This document shows positions 15,982 to 24,800 of a stretch of DNA of 32,431 nt, in pieces. Location: assembly GCA_023954495.1 (NCBI GenBank), contig JAMLIA010000031.1, positions 1 through 32,431 on the forward strand. Reading direction: 5' to 3'. A program made the position numbers and the translations under genes. Under the pieces are notes generated by a model. It searched no databases and was not told the origin of the DNA. It was given only the letters and a program-made list of their open reading frames with translations. Source of the stretch: Thermomicrobiales bacterium. GTDB taxonomy: Bacteria; Chloroflexota; Chloroflexia; Thermomicrobiales; CFX8. How positions within the stretch are numbered: position 1 is the stretch's first letter; each line of letters starts with the position of its first letter.

Positions 15982-18794
15982 ATCGAGATCGACGCCGTTG
16001 CTGTCAGCATGCCGACCAGGTGGTTGAGCTGGGTGATGCCAGACCGGCGCATGACGTTGGCCGGCATCACGCAGGACGGCTTCCCACGCAAAATGTCCTC
16101 GACGAACGCGGAGAGATTCCCGCGCGGCCCAACTTCAACGAATACTCGGCACCCTTCGTCATAGAGGGCTTCGATCGTGCGCTGGAACTCTACCGGTTGC
16201 GACCAGTGGCGCAGGAAGATCTCCCGTACTTCATCAGGTGCTTCGGGATAGCGACGCGTCGTCGCGCACGAATAGAGCGGGATCGTCGCGGGCCGCACCG
16301 GCACCTGCTCGTACAGCTGACGCAGGTCGGCGGTGTACGGCTCGAAGAGCGGAGTATGAACTGCGCGATCGTAGGTTAGCTGCTCGTAGATGAGCCCCTG
16401 TCGCTCGACGATGGCGCGGGCGCGTTCCGCAGCGGCGAGTTCGCCGATGAGGACAGCCTGGTGCGGACAGTTCTCCACCGCCAGATAGATGTCGCCGCCT
16501 GCCTCCTGCGCAATGGCGTCGACCTGCGTACGAGGCGCGGCGATTGCCAGCAAGGTCGCGCGCGGCACGCCGTCGTGCGACTTCGCCGACGCGTAGTAGT
16601 CGTAGAGCGCGCGACCGAGCGCGATGAACTGCTCGTCCGAATCGACGTCAAACACGCCAGCAGCCGTCGCGGCGGAGTACTCGCCACTGCTGTGTCCCAC
16701 GCAGGCATCGCCCTGCAGACCGAGTCGCTGGAGTAGCGCGAACATCGCCTGATTGGCTGCCTGAACAGCTTCAATCGCGAGATCCATCTGCATCAGGCGC
16801 TGGAGATTTGCCGTGCGATCTTCATCGTTAAACGCTGGCCGGGGGAAGATGTAATCGCTCGGCACATCATCGCGTGGGTGATCGTGGAAGATCCGATCAT
16901 AGCGATCGAAGACCTCGCGCACTTCCGGGAAGTGCAGACACAAGTCGGCCAACATGTTCTGGTACTGCGCGCCTTCGCCGGGAAACATCAGCGCGACCTT
17001 GCCATCGCCTCCGAGCGGCTCGGCGAAGAAGAAGATGCCCGACACATCCTTGATGCGGCGACAGGCCGGATCAGCGAGCCGCTTTGCGGCGCGATCGAGC
17101 TTCGCGAGCAGATCGTCGTGGCTCGCCGCAACAATCGCCAGCCTGAGCGTCGAACCGGCAGCATCGAAATCGCCATTCACCGTGAACGCGAGATCGACAA
17201 GCGCGCCAACGCCCTCTGGTCGACCATCCAGTCGCTCGATCTGCTCCGTGAGACGCAGCGCTTTGTCCCGGATCGCGTCTATCGTATCGCCGCCGATGAT
17301 AAAGACTTCGCTATCCCAACGCGGCAGATGCCGAACGGTGTTGGCGGCCGGATCGGCAGGCCGATACTCCTCCAGCACTGCGTGCGCGTTGATGCCGCCA
17401 AAACCGAATGCGTTGACCCCGGCACGGCGCGGCTCGGGCGCGCCATGAATCCACGGACGCGGTTCGGTGTTGAGATAGAACGGCGTCTTCTCCAGCTCCA
17501 GCTTTGGGTTGGGCTCCGTCACGTGCAGTGTTGGAGGTAGCACCTTGTGGTGCAGCGCCATGGAAGTCTTGATGATGCCGGCAACGCCAGCTGCCGGAAT
17601 CGTGTGGCTAATCATCGACTTGACGGTCCCCAAGGCGACCTTGGGCAACCCACCGTTTCGCTGGCCAAATACGTTCGTGAGCGCCTGAACCTCGACCACA
17701 TCCCCGACTGCAGTCGCGGTGCCGTGTGCTTCGATCAGCCCGATCGAGTCTGGCGACACACCGGCATCCTCGTAGGCACGTCGCAATGCCATGATCTCGC
17801 CATCGACGCGCGGAGCCATCACGCTCACGCCGCGTCCGTCGCTGGCGACGCCAACGCCACGAAGAACTGCGTAGATCCGATCCCCGTCGCGCTCGGCGTC
17901 TGCCAGACGCTTCAGCACGACCATGCCGATGCCCTCTCCCAGCAGCGTGCCGTTTGCATCCTTGTCGAATGGGCGGATCTGCTCATCACGCGACAGCGCA
18001 CCCAAACGGCAGAAGACGTTCAGCGCCGCAACCGGCATCCAGACCTGCGACCCACCAGCGAGCGCGAGATCGCATTCGCCGCTGAGCAGGTCACGCATCG
18101 CCAACTGGACAGCGATCAGCGATGACGCACAGGCGGCATCGACCGTGTAGGTCGGTCCCATCAAATCAAGCTTGTTGGCGATGCGACCAACGATAATATT
18201 CGGGATCAGGCCCGGCACCGTCTCGGCGGTCATCGGCGGCAGGATGCGCTTCATCTCCTCACGCAGTAGGTGGATGCGCTCGTCGTCGATCTCCGGGTTC
18301 AGCTTGCGGATGAGTTCGAGCGTCTGCCCGATGATCAGCGTGCGCTGGATGGCAATGGCATTGCCACCATTCAGGTAGGTGCCTTTACCCAGCACAACCG
18401 CGGTGCGGTGACGCACCTCTTCGGGGAGATCGTCGCAGCCGGCATCACGCATGGCGTCGTGGGCGAGTTTGAGTGCCAGCCACTGATCCGGCTCACCGCC
18501 GACCGACATCGGCGGTACTCCGTACGCCAGCGGCGAAAACGAGACCAGCGATCCAAGGTATCCACCGCGTTGGCAGTAGACCTTGTCGGCATCGCCAAGG
18601 TCGGGATCGTAATAGACGCCCGGATCCCACGCTTCTGCCGGTGGCTCCGAAACGGCATCGAATTTATTGAGAATGTTCTCCCAATATGCTTCCAGATCTT
18701 TCGCGCCCGGAAACAGGCACGACATCCCGATAATGGCTATTCCATCGACTGGCGTTGAATGATTTTGCGTTGGCGGCTGATATTTGTGAGCCAT
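15921..18794 (-). CDS. Iterative polyketide/lipid synthase, KS-AT
   Basis: A 957-residue protein. The start is the ATG at 18794, with GGAGG just upstream; an ATG at 18818 lacks such a site. A ketosynthase covers ~18-480: Cys222 in DAACASSL, His in EAHGTAT, and a second His in VKSMISHTIPAAG, where Ser replaces the usual Gly of IGH. An acyltransferase covers ~610-930: FPGEGAQYQNM, Ser702 in GHSSGE and AVHTPLF. The active Cys means this is a working condensing enzyme, not a chain-length factor. The last ~30 residues lose family character after NHLVGMLTA, and the expected AT ending continues in the -1 frame. This points to a frameshift near 16000. The product resembles KS-AT modules of PUFA-synthase and heterocyst-glycolipid type clusters. 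Malonyl loading and long-chain elongation are inferred. Confidence 0.9.
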   Translation of the reverse strand: MAHKYQPPTQNHSTPVDGIAIIGMSCLFPGAKDLEAYWENILNKFDAVSEPPAEAWDPGVYYDPDLGDADKVYCQRGGYLGSLVSFSPLAYGVPPMSVGGEPDQWLALKLAHDAMRDAGCDDLPEEVRHRTAVVLGKGTYLNGGNAIAIQRTLIIGQTLELIRKLNPEIDDERIHLLREEMKRILPPMTAETVPGLIPNIIVGRIANKLDLMGPTYTVDAACASSLIAVQLAMRDLLSGECDLALAGGSQVWMPVAALNVFCRLGALSRDEQIRPFDKDANGTLLGEGIGMVVLKRLADAERDGDRIYAVLRGVGVASDGRGVSVMAPRVDGEIMALRRAYEDAGVSPDSIGLIEAHGTATAVGDVVEVQALTNVFGQRNGGLPKVALGTVKSMISHTIPAAGVAGIIKTSMALHHKVLPPTLHVTEPNPKLELEKTPFYLNTEPRPWIHGAPEPRRAGVNAFGFGGINAHAVLEEYRPADPAANTVRHLPRWDSEVFIIGGDTIDAIRDKALRLTEQIERLDGRPEGVGALVDLAFTVNGDFDAAGSTLRLAIVAASHDDLLAKLDRAAKRLADPACRRIKDVSGIFFFAEPLGGDGKVALMFPGEGAQYQNMLADLCLHFPEVREVFDRYDRIFHDHPRDDVPSDYIFPRPAFNDEDRTANLQRLMQMDLAIEAVQAANQAMFALLQRLGLQGDACVGHSSGEYSAATAAGVFDVDSDEQFIALGRALYDYYASAKSHDGVPRATLLAIAAPRTQVDAIAQEAGGDIYLAVENCPHQAVLIGELAAAERARAIVERQGLIYEQLTYDRAVHTPLFEPYTADLRQLYEQVPVRPATIPLYSCATTRRYPEAPDEVREIFLRHWSQPVEFQRTIEALYDEGCRVFVEVGPRGNLSAFVEDILRGKPSCVMPANVMRRSGITQLNHLVGMLTATASISIWTISTVGATRNNWTSMRLT
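15985..16010 (-). other. Frameshift site joining KS-AT to DH-PPTase
   Basis: On the minus strand the KS-AT frame reads NHLVGMLTA up to about 16000 and then becomes unrelated. In the -1 frame the text from about 16005 reads DSNGVDLDLDYLYSRRNPQQ and runs on into the DH-PPTase. The large synthase has the matching stretch in one frame (LVTEGAPVQLDRLFTGRN). One missing base, or a -1 slip, would restore one continuous protein of about 1,720 residues. No classical slippery heptamer is visible here. Confidence 0.75.
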
Positions 18795-18842
18795 GTAACC
18801 TCCATGGCGAATATTCATCAGGGGCGTGGGTCAATTCAGCAT

Positions 18843-21800
18843 TCATCTTGGATTACCTACGACGCGATTGAGTGATCGTGATCCTGTTCCTGCCATGCCG
18901 GTAATGGCGATTGCGACCGCCCCGTCACTGCTATAGAGGAAGTGATCTGCCTGGCAGAGTGGCAACTTGATGTCGGCATGAATCAGCACTTCATGCTGGA
19001 GCGTCCAGTTATCCGACGCGTCGCGGGCCCGCGCGAAACGCTCAATCCGCTGCATGGTGTTCGGCAGGAGGGTCACGTCTACGGACATCCGTAACCAGAC
19101 CAATTGCATCTGCAGAGCGCTATCAACAATCGACGGATCGAATAGCCAGTCACCGTTGGCGCTGGGCAGGAACCGGTCAAGATCGACCGGCTCGAGCGTA
19201 GCTCGCGCTCCGTACTGACTCGTGCCATCAATTCCGGCGATTCCCTGGAACAACGGCCCGTGAAACAGGTACGTATCGTAGGCGAATCTCGGTGTGATCT
19301 CAGTCGGCGACAGCCCAGACAGCCGCGCAGGCGCAACGGGCGGCGTCGCCAACTCTTCGAGCTCGACCGTCGCGCGATAGTGAACGCGCGGCGTCGGCCC
19401 CGCAGCAACGATCCGCACATCAACCGCGACCCCATCGCGGCTCGACTGGCCGCTCTGCTCGGCAACAACATGCACGCTTACCGGCGACGGAACCGAGATA
19501 CCGCTGAGCAGTTGCATGTCACGCACGGCCCGAACAGGGAGTGTTGGGAATACCAATGACGCAGTTTCGGCCATCAGCTCCAGTGCAACGGCGAAAGGCA
19601 CGATCGGTGTGCCGTCAATCTGATGGTCGAGCAAGTAGCGATCGATTGTCGGATCGAACGTTCGCCCAACGATCACGCCGCTGTTCGAGCGCGACTCGAT
19701 CGTCGCATTGACGGAGATCAGAGGCAGGTCGCTAGCAATAAGCGGCGAAGATTCAGGCTGCGACTTCGCCTGCGGGAAGGCCATCGGATCGCTTTTCCCG
19801 ACGCCACCGACCGGCGCGCTGGCGCCGCCGATGACGATCTCGACCTCGCCCTTGCGACCAAATTGCAGTTCCTCGATCAGCAGACGACAACCAACCGGCA
19901 GCGGTATGAGCTCGATGCCACGTTCGGCGAACTGCTGTCGAACAGCATCGGAGACCATGCCCGTCTTCAGCCATGGGCCCCAGTTGATCGACACGACGTG
20001 TGCGGCCCACTGACGATCCAGGTGCTGCGCCAGCTTGTTCAACACTTCGCTCGCGGCAGCATAGTCTGCCTGCCCGCGATTGCCAAAGCGCCCCGAAACG
20101 GAGGAGAAGAACACCAGGAATCGCAGCGATTCCGGCTGCAGCAAGGTCGCCAGCGTCAGCGCGCTATCGGCTTTTGTCGTGACGACACGTCCGAACGAGG
20201 CGAGCTGCTTGTCGCGAATCAGCTTGTCCTCAATGATGCCTGCGCCGTGGATTGCGCCGTCGATCCGACCGTGACGCCGATAGACATCTTCGATGAGCGC
20301 GCGGAACGCGTCAGCGTCACGGACATCGCAGGCGTGATATTCGACCTGCGAACCGGACGCGCGCAACCTGTCGATCGTTGCCTGTACTTCGCGGCGACTC
20401 AGCAGGTCGCGAACTTCACGCTCGACCATCACTGGCGTCACGTTCTCGCCGCCCGCTCGATGCCGCTGCACCAGGGCGATCTTGAGGGCGGCTGCATCTT
20501 GTATGGCCGCCGTCTCCGGGTCCTCGGACTCCAGCGGCGTTCGACCTACCAGTATGAGTGTTGGTTGCCACAGCTCCGCGAGCCATGCCGCCGACTCGGC
20601 TGTGATCCCTCGCGCGCCACCAGTAATGAGGACGACCGCGCCTCGATCAAGCGCAAACGGCTCTGCTGCCTCATCAACCGGATGCTCAGCGATACCAAGC
20701 CCAACACGCTCGTCACCGCGGTAGCCGACTTCAGCGTGCGCGTCGATGCTCCAGAACTCGTCGGCGATGCGCTGAGCCGCGACACGCGAATCACACGGCC
20801 CGACATCTACAGCCTTCGCTCGCAGTTCCGGGAAGTCCTGCGGCACCGTCTTGACAAAGCCCGCCAGCGCTCCGCTCGCAATCGAGCGAGCGCCAGCAGC
20901 GCTTCCAACGGCAAAATCACCGCCAAGGTCAACGACACTCATGATCGCATTGCAGCCGGACGCCGACTCAATCAGGTCCGGCGCAAAGCGCTGCGTCGCG
21001 AGAAACAGCCATGAGAGTTGTCGATCCAGGTCGTGCTGCAAAGACACAGCGTCCAGGTCGTCTGATGAATCGCTCTGGGCGACAGACGCCAGATGGATGA
21101 GCGCGCCCACCGGGCCATGCTGACGACGAACGGTATCGAGGACTGTAGCGACGTCGCCTTCACTCGGGGACGGAACTTGCCGCGTGTCGATGCGCGCAGT
21201 TCGAATCCCGCCGGCTTCCAGAATCGTCGCGAGGTGGTGTCCGATCTCAGCGCCGTCGTCGATCAGGACGACAACGCCATTGACCTCGCGAGCGCCGGTG
21301 CGGTCTGCCGGCTCAATCGGGAAGCATGTCACGCTGAACCGACCGATCCGCGCGCCGGCCGGTTCAAACTCAAAAGGGAGACGCTCCTCCGTTCCACGAT
21401 TGGCCTCTTCAGTGCCTCCCGCGAGTATTGCCTGTAACGCGTCGGCAATCTGGTTGAGCGTCTTACTACTCGTCACTTGCTCGACGTCCGGCGTCACGCC
21501 GTCCGGAATTGGCAACGACTGCATCATCGTGCCGGCGATCTCAACGCGCTTGATGGAATCGATTCCCAGATCGGCTTCCAGGTCAGCGTCGAGGCCGAGC
21601 ATGTCAGGCGGGTACCCGGTGCGATCGCTGACGACCCCCAGCAACATCGCCATCAGCGCGTCGCGATCGAGCGCACGCGCGGCGGCCGCCGGCGGAGCGA
21701 CGACCGGTGCAGGCGCTGCTGCTTGGGCCACCGGCTCCGGAGTTGGCACTGGCGGTGCGACGGGTTGTGGCGGTGGCGGTGCCGGTTGGACTTGTGGTTG

Positions 21801-24800
21801 CGGCACTCTGGCCACTGGTGGGCTGCTCACTTGTGGGGCAGGTTGCGGAGGAGCTGGCGCATGACCATTCCCGTTGCCATTGCTGGCAGTCGGCGGTCGC
21901 AGCTCGTGAACGGCGGGCCGCGAAATACTGCCAGTCGTATCAACAACGCGCTGCTCGGCACTCGGGCGATACGCGCCGAGATAGGCGAGCATCACTGAGC
22001 GCTGCGTCTCCAGAAACTGCTGCATCACCTGCTGATGGCGATTCATCACGTCGCTCACACGGTCGCCGCCGTGTGCAGCGGGCGACGGCTGTTGTGCGTA
22101 CATCAGTGGCATTGACTGCGGCGAGGACTGCTCTGCCGCGTCCGGTTCTTGTGGAACTACATGATTGTGTATCTGTGCAGTCACTGCAACGCTCCCTTCC
22201 TGCATCGGGACTGATTCTTGAGGAGTCGCATGACCTTCCAATCCGGCTGGTGCGGCCGATACGTCAGCATGTGACGTCGATCTTCCATTGACAGAGGCAG
22301 CGACATGACCTTCGCGATGGACAGTGACCTTCAGCGGCGCTTGCTTCCCTGCTCCACGCAATGGCGCGCCGATCGGTCGCGCGCCGCCGCCGTTGACCAG
22401 CCAGGTCGATGAGGTATAGACAGGGGTATCCTGGCCAGCGTCGAGTGCGCTCATCGAAAGCCGCTTCGCGTTACGCCCAGTGAACAGCCGGTCAAGCTGC
22501 ACCGGTGCGCCCTCAGTCACGAGCGCGGCGAGCGTATGAAGCAACTGCAGCATTGCCGGTCGGCCCGACTGATCCATCGACAAGGCGACGTGCGGACGTT
22601 CAGCGAGAATGCTGCCGATCAGGCCAGTCAGCACACTCTTCGGACCGACCTCGACGAAGATGCGTGCACCGGCGCTGTGCATGGCTTCAACCTCACGCAC
22701 CCACTCCACCGGGTGCGTCAGGTGTCGGCTGAGCAGGTCGGCAATGTCCGCTGCGTCCTGCGGGTACTGCTCGCCGGTGGTGTTCGAGTACACCGGTATG
22801 CGTGGCGTGGCAATCGGCGTCTGCGCCAGCATCTCGGCGAGCCGCTTCTGCGCGGGTGCGACATAGGACGAGTGGAACGCGCACGCAACCGGCAAGCGTC
22901 GCGCGCGCAGGCCGTGCTCGTCGCACCAGGCAATCGCACGGTCGATCGACGCCTCGCCACCAGAGATGACGGTCTGCTTCGGCGAGTTGAGGTTAGCCAG
23001 GGTGATGTCAGAATCGTCGAGCAGCGGAAGCAACGCCTCACGCGGCGCGTCGATCGCGGCCATCGTTCCCGTTTCGCCGACTGCGCCCTCGACCATGAAC
23101 CGACCGCGTGCCTCCGAAAGGCGCAGCATGTCGTCAGAGCTGATGCTCCCAGCAGCGGTCAGCGCAACGAACTCGCCGTAACTGTGTCCCGCAACCATTG
23201 CCGGTTCTACTCCGAATCTGCCGAGCAAATGGTTGTAGGCCAGATTCGTTGCACCGAGGGCCGGCTGAGCGATGTTCGTTTCGGTCAGTGCAGCCCGCTG
23301 GACCTTCTCGTCGTCCGGTGTGAATGTCGGTGGCGGGAAGATATAGCGGCTCAGCGGCTGCTGCAGCAGTCCATCCAATACTGCATCAGCATGATCGAAC
23401 TGTTGGAGCACTCCGGGGAACGCAACGGCTAGATCGCGGCCCATGTTGACGTACTGCGACCCCTGGCCGGGGAACACGAACGCGATGGAACCCTCGCGCG
23501 CCATCCCCTCCTCGGCGAAGTGGATCCCATTTGGCAGGTGCTGGCGCTCGATGTCGGCGGTCAGCACATCACGCGCCGACCGGAGCTTCGTCGCCAGATC
23601 ATCGAGCGTCGCGGCGACGATCACGAGCACAGGTCCGTCGCTCAGCGGTTCCTCCAGACTGAGCGTGTATGCCAGATCCGTTAGCGACGGCTGGGCACCA
23701 ACCTCCAGCTGACCGAGCACACTCTCGATTGCCATCATGAGTTCGGACCGCGAATGCCCACGCCAGACCAGAATCTCAGCCGGGATGTTCCCGACAATTG
23801 ACGGGGTCTCTTCGAGATAGGCGTTGGCGTACTCTTCCAGCGTCAAGTGGAAGTTTGTGCCGCCGAATCCGAATGCACTCACACCGGCCCGTCGCTGCGG
23901 GATCGATGGGTTGCGCAGCCACGGTCGCGGCTCGCTATTGACGTACAGCGGGCCGTCAGGGAATCCAGCACGCGGACTTGGCCGCGTAACACCGAGTGTC
24001 GGTGGGAGTACATGATGATGGAGCGCCAGCGCAGCCTTCATTAACCCGGCGACTCCGGCGGCTGCCTTCGTATGGCCGATCATCGACTTCACAGAACCGA
24101 TCGCGGCAGATTGCGTCGTCGCACCAGCTCGGTTCAACACGGTCGAAAGCGATTGCGCCTCCGCCTGATCGCCGGCGACCGTGCCGGTGCCGTGGGCTTC
24201 GAACAGCTCGACGGTGGCTGGTGAGTAGCCGGCCTGCTGATAGGCTCGATCCAGCGCGCGCATTTGCCCCTCGGGTCGCGGCGCGGTCATGCTGCGATCG
24301 CGTCCATCGCTGGCAGCCCCGGCTCCCTGGATGACCGCGTAGATGCGGTCTCCGTCGCGCTCGGCATCGTCCAGCCGCTTCAGCACTAGCGCCGCGAACC
24401 CTTCGGCGATGGCGATACCGTCTGCCTCCGCGTCGAACGGTCGGCAGCGACCTGTCGCCGACAGCGCCTGCGTCTTGGAGAAACACAAGAAGGCGAACGG
24501 ATTCTGAATGGCGTCAACACCACCGACGACCGCCATGTCACTCACGCCCGATTGCAGATCTCGGATCGCCAGATAGACGGCTGCAAGAGACGACGCACAG
24601 GCGGCATCGACGGTAAAGTTCGCGCCGCCGAAATCGAACCGATTCGCGACGCGACCGGAAGCAACATTCATCAGCAAACCGGGAAAGCTATCTTCGGTCC
24701 ACTCCGGCATCAGGCCATCTGCAAGCTCGTTGATCTCCCACGCCGCATCGCCGACAACGAGCGGCAGTGTCGAGCGCAACATGTATCCGGCAGTGAGGTC

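Noticed and set aside
15921-18794. KS-AT protein as a non-catalytic chain-length factor
   Set aside because: The active-site Cys222 and both His residues are retained, so it should be a working ketosynthase.
19623-21014. Long plus-strand open frame opposite the large synthase
   Set aside because: It is antisense to confidently assigned KR/DH coding sequence. It is rich in Arg, Asp and Gln with no recognisable domain, as expected from the complement of a GC-rich gene.
21663-21870. G-rich repeat-like stretch on the plus strand
   Set aside because: It encodes the Pro/Ala-rich linker before the ACP on the minus strand. The skew follows from the codons rather than from a separate element.
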